Positions 38,686 to 48,250 of a stretch of DNA of 64,000 nucleotides are shown here, in pieces (the stretch's first letter is position 1; each line of letters opens with the position of its first letter). Source of the stretch: DASVVT01 sp036386415 (GTDB lineage: Bacteria > Acidobacteriota > Blastocatellia > Pyrinomonadales > Pyrinomonadaceae); assembly GCA_036386415.1 (NCBI GenBank), contig DASVVT010000064.1, forward strand, positions 62,001 through 126,000, read 5' to 3'. A program made the translations under genes and the position numbers. A model generated the notes under the pieces. That model had not been told where the DNA came from. It worked only from the letters and a program-made list of their open reading frames with translations, and ran no database searches.

Positions 38686-40476
38686 CTATCGAGGTGGTCG
38701 CTTGCTTCTTTCGATCCATTCACTCACGTTTCGTTCGAGCACGTCGAGGGGCACGGCTCCGGAGAGCAGCACGACATCATGGAACTCGCGCAGGTCGAAG
38801 CGTGCTCCAAGCTCGCGAGAGGCGCGCTCGCGCAGCTCCTTGATCTTCAGTTGCCCGATCTTGTAGGCGAGCGCCTGGCCGGGGTCGGAGATATAGCGGT
38901 CGATCTCGTTGACGATGTCCTGCTCGCTCTTCGCCGCGTTGTCGAGGAAGAAGTCTATGGCGCGCTGGCGATCCCAGTTCATGTTGTGCATGCCTGTATC
39001 GACGACCAGGCGGACGGCACGCCACATCTCGTAGGTGAGCTGGCCGAACTTCGCGTAAGGGTCTTCATAGAGACCCATGTCGTCGCCCAAAGATTCGGCG
39101 TACAGTCCCCAGCCCTCTATGAAGGCCGTGTAGCCGCCGTAGCGACGGAAGTTTGGCATCTCGCCCAGCTCGAAGGCGAGCGCGATCTGTAGATGGTGGC
39201 CGGGCACGGATTCGTGAAGCGAGAGCGCCATCATCTCGTATTTGGGACGCGATTCAGGCTTGTACAGATTGACGAAGTAGGTTCCGGCGCGCGAGCCGTC
39301 GGCTGCCGGTTGACGATAGTAGGCGGTGGTCGTGTCGGGCGCTATCGCCGCCGGAATCGGATCGACGCCGTAGGGCATGCGCGGCAATGTCTTGAAGACT
39401 TTGACCAGCTTCGGGTCGATAGATTTCGACATCGCCTGGTAAGCCTCGTACAGCTCTTCGGGCGTCTGGTAGTAGAAACGCTTGTCTGTGCGCAGGAATT
39501 TGAAGAACTCTTGAAGAGTGCCCTTGAAGCCGACTCTGTCCATCACGGACTGCATCTCGGCGCGTATGCGTTTGACTTCACTCAACCCTTTCTCATGAAT
39601 CTCTTCCGGGGTCAGATTGGTCGTCGTGTTGCGGCGCGCGAGGAAGGCATACATCTCTTTGCCCTGTGGCATCTCGGACGCGCCAACCCTATCGTAAGAG
39701 GCGGGCAGGTAATCATGGACGAAGAACTCCTTGAACTTTTGATAAGCGGGAACGACATTTGAAGTGATCGCCTCGCGCGCAGCCTTCGTCAGTCGCTCGC
39801 GCTCTGCCGGTGGGATGCTGTCGGGAAAACTCTGGAAAGGTTTGTAGAAGAGGCTCGCCTGCGGGTCAGCCGTAATCTGTTTTTCTATCTGCAAGGGTAC
39901 ACGTTGCATGACGACTTTCGGCCACATGATGCGCTCCTTTATCCCCGTGCGCATCAGCTCAATCGTCTGATCCATGTAGGCGGGAAAGGCACGCAGGCGC
40001 GCGACCCAGTCCTCGTAATCTTTGACGGTCTCGAAACGCAGCGCCGTCGATAGATCGTAGGCCGTCTGGATGCCCTCACGCTGGTTGAGCGGCAGGAGAT
40101 ACAAACGATACTTGAAAGCTTCGACCGTCTCTTCATACTCACGCTTGAAGAGATCGTAGTTCAGTTGATCCTGCCGCGAGAGCGTGGCGCGATTGATACG
40201 AGACAGACGTGCGAGCGTTTCCACATAATGCTCCTGGCGCTTTCGAATGGCGTCGAGCGTCATGTCCGGCCAGCGGTCGTTCCAGCGCCGGTCGCCAAGC
40301 TGCGACGCGTCGGTCGGAAACTCCCGCATCCTGTAGTCCCATTCCGTTGTGAACAGTTGGTGAAGCTCGCGTGCCGCATCATTTGAGGCGCTCTCCTGAG
40401 CTTCAACGGGCATGGGCGGAAGACTGAGGGACACGATTAAGAACGTTAAGAGAAATGAGAAGACGAGGCGCATCAA
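38686..40476 (-). CDS. DUF885-family secreted metallopeptidase
   Basis: 596 residues. Signal peptide at about 1-26. The core contains HESVPGHHLQIALAFE, an HExxxGHH motif typical of DUF885 proteins (gluzincin-like), with the Glu-containing AFIEGWGLYAESLGDDMGLYEDP downstream as third ligand region and LVVDTGMHNMNWDRQRAIDFFLDN near the C-terminus. The family is annotated as secreted peptidases, and activity is inferred from the motif. Divergent from the MBL gene at 40616. Confidence 0.9.
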   Translation of the reverse strand: MMRLVFSFLLTFLIVSLSLPPMPVEAQESASNDAARELHQLFTTEWDYRMREFPTDASQLGDRRWNDRWPDMTLDAIRKRQEHYVETLARLSRINRATLSRQDQLNYDLFKREYEETVEAFKYRLYLLPLNQREGIQTAYDLSTALRFETVKDYEDWVARLRAFPAYMDQTIELMRTGIKERIMWPKVVMQRVPLQIEKQITADPQASLFYKPFQSFPDSIPPAERERLTKAAREAITSNVVPAYQKFKEFFVHDYLPASYDRVGASEMPQGKEMYAFLARRNTTTNLTPEEIHEKGLSEVKRIRAEMQSVMDRVGFKGTLQEFFKFLRTDKRFYYQTPEELYEAYQAMSKSIDPKLVKVFKTLPRMPYGVDPIPAAIAPDTTTAYYRQPAADGSRAGTYFVNLYKPESRPKYEMMALSLHESVPGHHLQIALAFELGEMPNFRRYGGYTAFIEGWGLYAESLGDDMGLYEDPYAKFGQLTYEMWRAVRLVVDTGMHNMNWDRQRAIDFFLDNAAKSEQDIVNEIDRYISDPGQALAYKIGQLKIKELRERASRELGARFDLREFHDVVLLSGAVPLDVLERNVSEWIERSKRPPR

Positions 40477-40615
40477 AACCTCCGTAAGACGCTTTTCTTG
40501 ATCTGCGTTTTAAATCAAGCCGTCAATATAACATGGCCGCGCGGCTGGCTGACGGTCAAGCTTTCGTGAGAATTTGGTGAGCACCGTGAAGCCTTCGCCG
40601 GGCATCTAATCCCCC

Positions 40616-41575
40616 GTGAATATCAAACCCGCAGACCTGAAAATATATGCACGTTTTGCGCGCCAGCACGCGCGCCGCTTTCTCTCGGAGCGAGTACATG
40701 AAAGGCGCACGCCCATCCCGACGGCTCCGCACAAACCCGTCCCGGCAAGCTGGAGCGATGACCGGCTGACAGTCGCCTGGCTCGGCCATGCCACGGTGCT
40801 GATGAACTTTTACGGCACGTGGCTTTTGACCGACCCGGCGCTGCGCTCTCATATCGGCGTCCAGTTGGCGGGCGCAATCACCATCGGCCCGCGCCGCTTA
40901 GTCCACCCCGCCCTCTCAATCTCGGAGCTTCCGCCCCTTGATGGCGTGCTCGTGTCTCACGCGCACATGGATCACTGCGACCTGGGCACGCTCCGGCGTC
41001 TACCGCGCCGCACGCGCGCAGTTGTGCAGCGCGGCAACCGCGATCTCGTGCGCCGCTTCCGTGAGGTGCAAGACCTCGCGTGGGGCGAGTCCGTAGAGAT
41101 CGACGGGGCGCGCATAGAATCTATAGAGGTCAATCACTGGGGCGCGCGACGGCTGACGGACAGGCATCGCGGCTACGGCGGATTCTTAATCACCAAGCGG
41201 GGGCGCGCGATTGTCTTCGGCGGCGATACCGCGTACACCAACGCTTTCGCCAGGCTACGGAGCCGCCAGCGGGTAGACCTCGCCATCCTCCCCATAGGCG
41301 CTTACGACCCTTACGTCTACGCGCACGCCAACCCGGAACAGGCATGGGCGATGCGGCGCGAGATGAACGCGACCTACATGCTGCCGATGCACCATTCGAC
41401 GTTTCGCCTGAGCCGCGAGCCCGTCAAAGAGCCGATCACGCGACTGTACGCCGCCGCCGGAGACGAACAATGGCGTATCGCGCTGAGCGAGCCCGGACAG
41501 ACGTGGACGCTGCCCGAAGAGGGTGAGGGGCAGTCCTCTCCATCACGCTTGCAAGAGTTAGTCGGGTTGATCTAA
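40616..41575 (+). CDS. UlaG/NAPE-PLD-like MBL-fold hydrolase
   Basis: 319 residues from a GTG start (no better ATG). MBL motifs: LGHATVLMNFYGTWLLTDP, VSHAHMDHCDLGTL (HxHxDH), VNHWGA, GGDTAYTN and MLPMHHSTFRL. This pattern is shared by the N-acyl-phosphatidylethanolamine phospholipase D and UlaG-like lactonase group. The substrate is unknown. Its C-terminus lacks any extra domain. Convergent with the gene at 41728, with R1 copy d between them. Confidence 0.88.
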   Translation: MNIKPADLKIYARFARQHARRFLSERVHERRTPIPTAPHKPVPASWSDDRLTVAWLGHATVLMNFYGTWLLTDPALRSHIGVQLAGAITIGPRRLVHPALSISELPPLDGVLVSHAHMDHCDLGTLRRLPRRTRAVVQRGNRDLVRRFREVQDLAWGESVEIDGARIESIEVNHWGARRLTDRHRGYGGFLITKRGRAIVFGGDTAYTNAFARLRSRQRVDLAILPIGAYDPYVYAHANPEQAWAMRREMNATYMLPMHHSTFRLSREPVKEPITRLYAAAGDEQWRIALSEPGQTWTLPEEGEGQSSPSRLQELVGLI

Positions 41576-41610
41576 AGCAGGTTGCGAATGAGTGAAAGGC
41601 CAGAGAACGT

Positions 41611-41708
41611 CTAAACGCAAAGGGCGCAAAGGGAGACGCGCAAAGGTCGCAGAGAGGGTTTCCCTTTGCGCCCTTTGCGTCTTCTACTTTGCGCCCTTGC
41701 GTTTAAAT
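41611..41708. repeat. R1 palindromic repeat, copy d
   Basis: Arms CTAAACGCAAAGGGCGCAAAG and near-complement. It lies between two convergent genes, 35 bp and 19 bp from their stop codons, where it could terminate both. Confidence 0.85.
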
Positions 41709-41727
41709 GCTCTCACTTTCCTTTCGC

Positions 41728-43257
41728 TCAGTCTTCGATGATCGCGCCCATCTGCACGACCTCGAAGTCCGAGCCTTTGATCGCGCCCAGCGTGTGCAAC
41801 TCGTCATCGTCCCACCGCGGGTCTGGCGCGCCACTTAAGTACCAGCTTGAGCCGTTATCGGCGAGGATCATCCCGTATTTTTTCAGTGCCCTGAGGATCA
41901 CCTGCATCGGGGGTGAGAAGCCGGAGATGTCGAAGGAAGCCTTCAAACGCACGCGCATGCCCATCGGTGGCAGGTTCGGATTTGTGTCGTCGCTGGCGAA
42001 GTGGCGCGCAGGGAAGACGTAAGCCCGGCGCGTGAAGTCCGCTGTGAAGCGCAGTGCGTGCTTGATCTCCTTCTGCTCGAAGACCTCGTCGTAACGCACG
42101 AGGCCGGGGAAGATGGGCAGCCCCGCCGCGTCCGCAGAAGTCCAGCCCGCAGGACGCAGCGCATTAGAGTTCAAATCAAAGATCGCGCCACTGGCCGCAC
42201 GCCAGCTCGCGCCGCCAGTGACGGGGTAAGCCGAGAACAACTCGTAGAGCATCCAGTTATCGCGGTCAATGACGATCACGTGGCGGTCGCCTGTCCCGCT
42301 CGCCCCGCCTTCGATGGGAGCATTCGATGGAACGGGATAGGGCCCCGGGTCGCTCTCGTTACCATAGGGAGTGAACTGGACGGCGACGGGTTGCTGCGTG
42401 CCGGAGACGACTATGTAGGGGATGCCGTTCGGCGCGCCCGCCCAGACCGTCCCGAAATCAGGGTGGACGCCAACGTTGCTGCCGATGCTGGCGATGAGGT
42501 TGTCGGAATTCGGGTCAACCGACATCTGCGAGATATCCTCGTTCCAGGGATTATCAGTGGGGAAGACGCGTTTGCCGTGCAGGCTCGCGCCAGCGCCGAG
42601 GTCCGGGACGGGCGCAGTTGCGTCGCTGCCTGTAAAGCTCGTCGCAGTGCTCGCCGGATAGTTGGCGCTCAGATTCGTAAAGCTACGGCTCGCCGGACTA
42701 AAGGTGTAACCCGTCTTCGCAGGCTTGATGGTGTAGTTTCTCCCGGCGGGTAAGTTGGAAAAGAGGTAGCTGCCGTCAGCGGGCGTATTGACGGTGCGCG
42801 GCGCAAACCCTGCGGGCGTCGGGCTCGAAAGCGTCACGCTCACGCCGCTTATGCCGCTGGTCGAGCCTGCGAGAGTCACGCGACCGCGTATGCCGTACGT
42901 CTTAAGAGCCGCGCTGAAGTTCTGTAGCGTCTGATTCGCGCTCAGGCTCGTATACGTGCGGCTGGCGGGCGTGAAAGCGTAGTTAATCTTGGTGGGTATG
43001 AGCTTGTAGGTGCGGCCTGCCGGAAGACCTGTGAAAGAGTAGTTGCCCGTGCTCGTCGTTGTCACACGACGCGGCGTAAAGCCTGCTGGCGTTGGGCTCG
43101 AAAGCGTCAGCGTCACGCCGCCCGCGCCAGCCGTGCCAAGCTTGACCTGACCGCTGATGTTGTAGGTCGAGGCGGCTGCGGCATGTGGCACAGGCTGCGC
43201 CTGAGCGCACAGCCCCGTTGAGATAATCAACAAAATTGCAGGGAGAAATTTTCTCAT
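41728..43257 (-). CDS. Secreted protein with two regulatory-type beta domains
   Basis: About 509 residues from ATG 43257 (an upstream in-frame start at 43269 is possible). Signal peptide of about 20 residues (LLIISTGLCAQAQ). Two tandem prealbumin/carboxypeptidase-regulatory repeats of about 80 residues (ISGQVKLGTAGAGGVTLTLS..; IRGRVTLAGSTSGISGVSV..), each ending in a YTFSPASR-like strand. A C-terminal domain of about 270 residues has DRHVIVIDRDNWMLYELFSAYP and HALRFTADFTRRAYVFPARH, which recurs in secreted proteins of soil bacteria. Possibly carbohydrate-related; no catalytic residue is assigned. Confidence 0.8.
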   Translation of the reverse strand: MRKFLPAILLIISTGLCAQAQPVPHAAAASTYNISGQVKLGTAGAGGVTLTLSSPTPAGFTPRRVTTTSTGNYSFTGLPAGRTYKLIPTKINYAFTPASRTYTSLSANQTLQNFSAALKTYGIRGRVTLAGSTSGISGVSVTLSSPTPAGFAPRTVNTPADGSYLFSNLPAGRNYTIKPAKTGYTFSPASRSFTNLSANYPASTATSFTGSDATAPVPDLGAGASLHGKRVFPTDNPWNEDISQMSVDPNSDNLIASIGSNVGVHPDFGTVWAGAPNGIPYIVVSGTQQPVAVQFTPYGNESDPGPYPVPSNAPIEGGASGTGDRHVIVIDRDNWMLYELFSAYPVTGGASWRAASGAIFDLNSNALRPAGWTSADAAGLPIFPGLVRYDEVFEQKEIKHALRFTADFTRRAYVFPARHFASDDTNPNLPPMGMRVRLKASFDISGFSPPMQVILRALKKYGMILADNGSSWYLSGAPDPRWDDDELHTLGAIKGSDFEVVQMGAIIED

Positions 43258-43688
43258 AAACGTTATCATTCCCGACTCTGTTCAGTCTCTCGTGAGCGCC
43301 CGGGAAACGGTCTGCGGCCATAAAGCGCTGGGCTACATGAGCCGCTGAAAGCGACCTTGCGATGAAAGGCTCATCTTCAGCACGCCGGTACAGAAATCGT
43401 CGCACGGCTCGCGCTCGAGTATCATTGGTCTATAGATTGAGGTCTAGGGCAGGCACATCTTCCGAGGGGCTCGTGTGCAAGATCATGGTAGACGAAATCG
43501 TGAGCGAGAGTCAAAATAAATTTTGCAGCCATCGCAAAATATTATTGCAGGTTGAGGTGGGAATCGAGTAAAGATTCATCGCGAGAGGAGCACACCAAGG
43601 ATGACCGAAACCTTTAGCTTTCCTCCGTGCTCCTCTACGCGATGCGGCGTTGGGGAGCATTTCCTTCTGTGAGAGGTGAGCGTAAGCT
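43258..43688. other. Intergenic region with one hairpin
   Basis: An inverted repeat at 43577-43643 pairs CATCGCGAGAGGAGCAC with its near-complement; 43 bp downstream a small gene starts. No other feature is evident. Confidence 0.5.
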
Positions 43689-43958
43689 ATGGGGGCATTG
43701 GATGAAGTAGCGAAAGAGCTTCTCGGCAGAGTCCTCAATCGAACGGGGGAGCATAGAGACCTGTATTGCAAACGCTGCCGGAGCTTTACAGATCATATCT
43801 CGATCAGTCACGCCAGATTCAAAGAGGACTTGTTCAGGTCGAGGCCGGAAAAGGCGCTCATCTGGATCACAGGAAAGTTGAACGACCTGAATCCCATCAC
43901 GAACCTGCTGGGGCGTCCATTTAAATGCACAAAATGCGAGAAAGAGAAACTAGATTGA
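43689..43958 (+). CDS. Small zinc-ribbon protein of unknown function
   Basis: 89 residues. Two Cys pairs: LYCKRCRSFTDH (CxxC) and FKCTKCEKEKLD (CxxC at the extreme C-terminus), probably one zinc site. The frame has GAGAGGTGAG upstream of the ATG at 43689. No domain or neighbour suggests a function. Codon use looks normal; moderately confident that it is a real gene. Confidence 0.6.
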   Translation: MGALDEVAKELLGRVLNRTGEHRDLYCKRCRSFTDHISISHARFKEDLFRSRPEKALIWITGKLNDLNPITNLLGRPFKCTKCEKEKLD

Positions 43959-44043
43959 GCTCGCGCATTTGATGATCGAATCTGCTTCGATTATGCTGTC
44001 CGTGGCTCCCCCTTTCACAAAAGAACAGTCAGCCGGATCATTA

Positions 44044-44210
44044 AGAGCGTGTCTAAAAAGAGGAGTAGAGTCATGCAGTGAAGAGAGATCTAAACGCAAA
44101 GGACGCAAAGGAGGAAGACGCTGGAGGTGCGCACAGAGGATAATCCTTTGCGCCCTTTGCGATGCACTTTGCGTCCTCTGCGTTTAAACACCCCTTTTTA
44201 GACACGCTCT
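44044..44210. repeat. Outer inverted repeat enclosing R1 copy e
   Basis: AGAGCGTGTCTAAAAAG (44044-44060) and its perfect complement (44194-44210) flank a whole R1 copy. This looks like one palindromic element inserted in another, or a composite element. Confidence 0.85.
44091..44188. repeat. R1 palindromic repeat, copy e (nested)
   Basis: Arms TAAACGCAAAGGACGCAAAGG and complement, inside the 44044-44210 inverted repeat and just before the PQQ-type dehydrogenase gene. Confidence 0.85.
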
Positions 44211-44222
44211 AAGGATATCATC

Positions 44223-46235
44223 ATGAACAAGCGCGCTTGCGGGGTGCTATTTTCTTTCATCACGCTTCTCACCATCTCTCTCTTTTTAGGGCGCGTCGGC
44301 GCTGGAAACCCCGTCCCGGCGGTTCAGCAGGCTCCGGCTGCCGTCGAGCTTGAGCCGGTCATCGCCGGGCTGGCAAACCCCGTCTTTGTGACCAGCGCCC
44401 TGGACGGCACGAACCGGCTCTTCATCGTCGAGCGCGGGGGGCTCATCAAGGTGCTTCAACCGGGTTCTTCGTCCCCGACGGTCTTCCTCAATATCACGTC
44501 GAGAGTATTGTCGCAGGGCGGCGAGCAGGGGCTGCTGGGTCTGGCATTTCACCCGCAGTTCTCCGTCAACCGCCGCTTCTTCGTCAACTACACGCGACAG
44601 ACGGACGGCGCGACGGTCATCGCCGAATACCGCGTCTCAGTTTCCAATCCGAACCTCGCCAGCACGGCGGAGATTCCGCTCCTCACAATCGCGCAGCCCT
44701 TTCCGAATCATAACGGCGGAATGATGGCGTTTGGCCGGGACGGGTATCTTTACATAGCGACGGGCGACGGCGGCTCTGCTAACGACCCCGGCAATCGCGC
44801 GCAGAACATCAACGAGCTGCTCGGCAAGATACTGCGCATAGACGTGGATCATCCGGCGGGGGCTGCGAACTACTCTTCGCCTGCTGGCAACCCGTTCTTC
44901 GGCGCGACCAACGGGCGCGATGAGATTTACGCCTATGGCTTTCGCAATCCCTGGCGCTTCTCCTTCGATCGTGGCACGGGCAGTCTTTACGTCGGCGATG
45001 TCGGTCAGGGCGCAAGGGAGGAGATAGACATAGTCACGCTCGGCGGCAACTACGGCTGGCGCATCTTTGAAGGGACGCAGTGCACGGGTCTCGGCCCTGC
45101 GTCCTGCACGGCTGCGGGCTTCACGCCTCCCATCAGTGAATACGGGCACACCCTCGGGCGCTGTTCGATCACAGGCGGCTACGTCTATCGCGGCGCACGA
45201 TCAACGCTGCCCACGGGCGCATACGTTTACGCAGACTTCTGCACGGGTGAAATCTTCACCTTGCAGAACGGCGCGCAAAATCTTCTGCTCGATGCGAGCC
45301 GGAACATCTCTTCATTCGGTGAAGACGAGGCGGGCGAGATTTACGTCGTCGGGTTAGGGGGCACGGTTGAACGTCTCAGAGACTCGCAGGCGTTTCCACC
45401 CTGCGAATACTCCCTCTCCCCTGTGAGCCAATCCTTCACGGCGAGCGGCGGAACCGGCACAGTCGTGCTCACTACGGGCGGTGATTGCAACTGGATAGCC
45501 GCCAGCAACGTCGATTGGATTGACATCACCAGCAGCACGAGCGGTACGGGCAGCGCCTCCATACACTATTCAATCGCAGCCAATACAGGGGCGAGCACTC
45601 GCACCGGAAAGATTCACGTCGGAGGAAAGACGCTCAACATCACTCAGGCGTCCCAGTCTGCTTCGCCCACCTTAAGCTCGATCAGGCTTAGCGCCTCCAC
45701 TGTTCCGGGCTGTAAGAGTTTAACGGGCACGGTGACGCTCAACACTCCGGCTCCTGCCGGCGGGGTGGTGGTCACGCTCTCTGATAACCTCGCGGCGACG
45801 CGCCTGCCAGCGAGCGTGACAGTACCGGCGGGAGCGGCGACCAGGACTTTCACCATCACGACCATTCCGGTGACTTCGGCGCAGACCGGAAGCGTCACGG
45901 CGAAGTTGGGCGCAACTACCAGGAGCGCCGCCTTGAAGGTACGTCCCATCGGAGTGCAATCGCTCGCCTTGAGTCCGAACCCGGTGGTGGGGCCGAACCC
46001 CGTGACGGGCACTGTGACGCTGGAATGTCCTGCGCCCGCCAGTGGCATCAACGTGACTTTATCGAGCAGCAACCCGGCGGTCGCCGCCCCTGCCACGAGC
46101 AGCATCAGCATCCCTGCCGGAGCAACCAGCAAAACCTTTACCATTCGCACGGTGGACGTTCCCACCTCGCGCACGGCGATCATCAAGGCGACGGCCAACG
46201 GGATCACTAAGAGCGTGACCTTGACTATCAACTAA
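44223..46235 (+). CDS. PQQ-type soluble sugar/aldose dehydrogenase with BACON domain
   Basis: 670 residues. Signal peptide at about 1-27. A six-bladed propeller of the GSDH/sorbosone dehydrogenase family: FVTSALDGTNRLFIVERGG, QGLLGLAFHPQF, NHNGGMMAFGRDGYLYIATGDGG, FRNPWRFSFD, NYGWRIFEG and GRCSITGGYVYRG. Then a BACON-type domain (about 395-480; SPVSQSFTASGGTGTVVLTT) and two Ig-like/big-type repeats (about 485-670) that may bind cell-surface or extracellular carbohydrate. It oxidises sugars in the periplasm if PQQ is present. No PQQ synthesis genes are nearby. Confidence 0.9.
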   Translation: MNKRACGVLFSFITLLTISLFLGRVGAGNPVPAVQQAPAAVELEPVIAGLANPVFVTSALDGTNRLFIVERGGLIKVLQPGSSSPTVFLNITSRVLSQGGEQGLLGLAFHPQFSVNRRFFVNYTRQTDGATVIAEYRVSVSNPNLASTAEIPLLTIAQPFPNHNGGMMAFGRDGYLYIATGDGGSANDPGNRAQNINELLGKILRIDVDHPAGAANYSSPAGNPFFGATNGRDEIYAYGFRNPWRFSFDRGTGSLYVGDVGQGAREEIDIVTLGGNYGWRIFEGTQCTGLGPASCTAAGFTPPISEYGHTLGRCSITGGYVYRGARSTLPTGAYVYADFCTGEIFTLQNGAQNLLLDASRNISSFGEDEAGEIYVVGLGGTVERLRDSQAFPPCEYSLSPVSQSFTASGGTGTVVLTTGGDCNWIAASNVDWIDITSSTSGTGSASIHYSIAANTGASTRTGKIHVGGKTLNITQASQSASPTLSSIRLSASTVPGCKSLTGTVTLNTPAPAGGVVVTLSDNLAATRLPASVTVPAGAATRTFTITTIPVTSAQTGSVTAKLGATTRSAALKVRPIGVQSLALSPNPVVGPNPVTGTVTLECPAPASGINVTLSSSNPAVAAPATSSISIPAGATSKTFTIRTVDVPTSRTAIIKATANGITKSVTLTIN

Positions 46236-46239
46236 GATG

Positions 46240-46332
46240 ATTTAAACGCAAAGGACGCAAAGTACATCGCAAAGGATTTGATACTTTGCGCGCCTTTGCG
46301 TCTTCCTCCTTCGCGTCCTTTGCGTTTAAATC
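46240..46332. repeat. R1 palindromic repeat, copy f
   Basis: Arms TTTAAACGCAAAGGACGCAAA and complement, only 4 bp past the stop of the PQQ-type dehydrogenase. Confidence 0.85.
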
Positions 46333-46460
46333 CCTACTCACTGAACCACTCTGCTACCGACCCATCCGACCGCTTATCCATTCCACAAACCTCCCGCAGA
46401 ATTTTTATCGCTTCAACCCGAAGCCTCCGATTAAGGTATGGCAAAGGAGGGTAGCGTCCA

Positions 46461-47594
46461 ATGAATCGTCGTCAATGGATGAAGACCGGAGCCCTGGCTG
46501 CGGCGGCGCTTTCCGTAGAGCGATCTGCGAGAGGAGGCAATCTGTTCGGCAGGCAACAGCAGCAGCAGGCTTCGCCGCAGACTGCAAAGCCGCTGGCGCG
46601 TTTGTGGGGCAACGAGAACCCTTATGGCCCTTCGGAGAAGGCGCGGCGCGCGATGCTGGCTGCCGTCAGTGAAGGGAACCGCTACGCGACCTCGTTTGCG
46701 GATTACGCAGAGCTGGAAGGCTTGATCGCCGGGCGCGAAGGGTTAACAAAGGAGCACGTCTTGCTGGGCTCAGGCTCAGGCGAAGTGTTGTGCATGGCTG
46801 GCGTCGCGTATGGATTGGAGGGCGCGCAGATTTTAGCCTGCGATCCGACGTTTCCAGCCTTGATGAGATACGCCGAAGCTGTTGGCGGTCGCGTTCTACG
46901 CGTGCCGCTCAACGAAAGGTTCGAGCATGATCTGGATCAGATGCTGCGTCAACTGACAGGATCGGTGCGGCTCGTCTATGTCTGCAATCCCAACAACCCT
47001 ACGGGCACGATTGTCGCGGCGACGCGCCTGCGTGCTTTCTGCGAAGAGGTCTCGCGGCGTACGCCCGTGCTGGTTGACGAGGCTTACCTTGAGTATGCGG
47101 ACGCGAAGGAGTTCGGGTCGATGATCGATCTGGTACGCAAGGGATTGAACGTTATCGTCGTGCGCACCTTCTCCAAGATTTATGCGCTGGCAGGGATGCG
47201 CGTCGGCTATGCGCTGGCGCGCCCCGAAATAATCGCGCGCCTGCGCCCCTTTCGTATGGGGATCATTAACCAGGTGGGACTTCGCGGCGCGATTGCGAGC
47301 TACGGGGACGAGGAGTTCGTCCAGTTTAGCCGCCGGAAGAATCTCGAAACACGCGCCTACCTGTACAGGGAACTCGACGCGTTGGGACGCCGTTTTGTGC
47401 CGACGCAGGGCAACTTCGTGTGGCTGCACGCCGGTCGAGAGCATCGTGGGCTGCCGGAAGCCTTAGCGGCGCGCGGCGTCTTCATCAACGGCAACCGCGC
47501 GCCACTGGGTGACGACTGGGCGCGCGTCACCCTCGGCACGATGGAGGAGATGAAGCTTTTCGTCTCGGCTCTGCGCGAAGTCTTGAAGGCTTGA
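46461..47594 (+). CDS. Tat-exported HisC-like aminotransferase
   Basis: 377 residues. N-terminus MNRRQWMKTGALAAAAL is a twin-arginine signal (RRQWM) with a Gln-rich linker (RQQQQQASPQ). The rest is a fold-type I aminotransferase of the histidinol-phosphate family: LWGNENPYGPSEKAR, YVCNPNNPTGT, VLVDEAYLEYAD and VVRTFSKIYALAGMRVGYA (Lys is the PLP-binding residue). AAGGAGGG precedes the ATG. Tat export fits a folded, PLP-loaded enzyme acting in the periplasm, so it is unlikely to be the histidine-pathway HisC. The substrate is unknown. Confidence 0.88.
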   Translation: MNRRQWMKTGALAAAALSVERSARGGNLFGRQQQQQASPQTAKPLARLWGNENPYGPSEKARRAMLAAVSEGNRYATSFADYAELEGLIAGREGLTKEHVLLGSGSGEVLCMAGVAYGLEGAQILACDPTFPALMRYAEAVGGRVLRVPLNERFEHDLDQMLRQLTGSVRLVYVCNPNNPTGTIVAATRLRAFCEEVSRRTPVLVDEAYLEYADAKEFGSMIDLVRKGLNVIVVRTFSKIYALAGMRVGYALARPEIIARLRPFRMGIINQVGLRGAIASYGDEEFVQFSRRKNLETRAYLYRELDALGRRFVPTQGNFVWLHAGREHRGLPEALAARGVFINGNRAPLGDDWARVTLGTMEEMKLFVSALREVLKA

Positions 47595-47621
47595 AGGGGT
47601 CAGGATGGAGAGACACACACT

Positions 47622-47717
47622 CTCTTTGCGCCCTCTGCGACATCCTCTGCGCCCTTTGCGTTTAATCTCTTCTCTAAACGCAGAGGACGCAAAGGTTTTC
47701 GCAAAGGGCGCAAAGAG
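47622..47717. repeat. R1 palindromic repeat, copy g
   Basis: Arms CTCTTTGCGCCCTCTGCGAC and complement, with TTTAATCTCTTCTCTAAACG at the centre; opposite polarity to copies a, b, d-f. It lies 27 bp past the aminotransferase stop. Confidence 0.8.
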
Positions 47718-47752
47718 ATACGACCAACCATTTTTTAGACAGGAGATGTGAA

Positions 47753-48190
47753 ATGAGAAAGCTTGCACTGTTGATTGTGATGACAGGCGTTGCGGCTCTC
47801 ATCGTGTGGCTGCCCGTCAGGGCGCAGAACGCGGAAGAGATGGCCGTGCGCGAGACGATAGAGAACTATTTCAGGGGACACGCGACCGGCAACGGCGAGT
47901 ACTTCAAGAAAGCTTTTCACCCGGAGGCCAGGCTCTTCTGGATTCGCGACAGGCAGGTGGCTTTACGCACCAGCGCCGACTACATCAATGGCGCGAGCGG
48001 CAAGCCCGCGCCGGATGAAGCCAGGCGCAAGCGCCGCATCGAGAGCATAGACATCACTGGCAACGCGGCCATCGTCAAAGTCGCGCTGGACTACCCGGAC
48101 GCGCACATCATAGACTACATGTCCATGCTCAAGGTTGACGGCGCGTGGAAGATCATCAACAAGACGTTCCATGTGAATCGCAAATCATGA
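47753..48190 (+). CDS. Secreted NTF2/lumazine-binding-like protein
   Basis: 145 residues. Signal peptide at about 1-25 (ALLIVMTGVAALIVWLPVRAQ). The mature part AVRETIENYFRGHATGNGEYFKKAF, then a beta-rich tail with SMLKVDGAWKIINKTFHVN, is the SnoaL/NTF2-like fold of the putative lumazine-binding group. It probably binds a small ligand or serves as a structural domain. It has its own GGAGATG near the start and precedes the LytS gene. Confidence 0.8.
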   Translation: MRKLALLIVMTGVAALIVWLPVRAQNAEEMAVRETIENYFRGHATGNGEYFKKAFHPEARLFWIRDRQVALRTSADYINGASGKPAPDEARRKRRIESIDITGNAAIVKVALDYPDAHIIDYMSMLKVDGAWKIINKTFHVNRKS

Positions 48191-48250
48191 AGCGTCAATC
48201 AACACACCGATTTTCCCTTGACGATTGACGATTTACATTCTTTCTATCAA

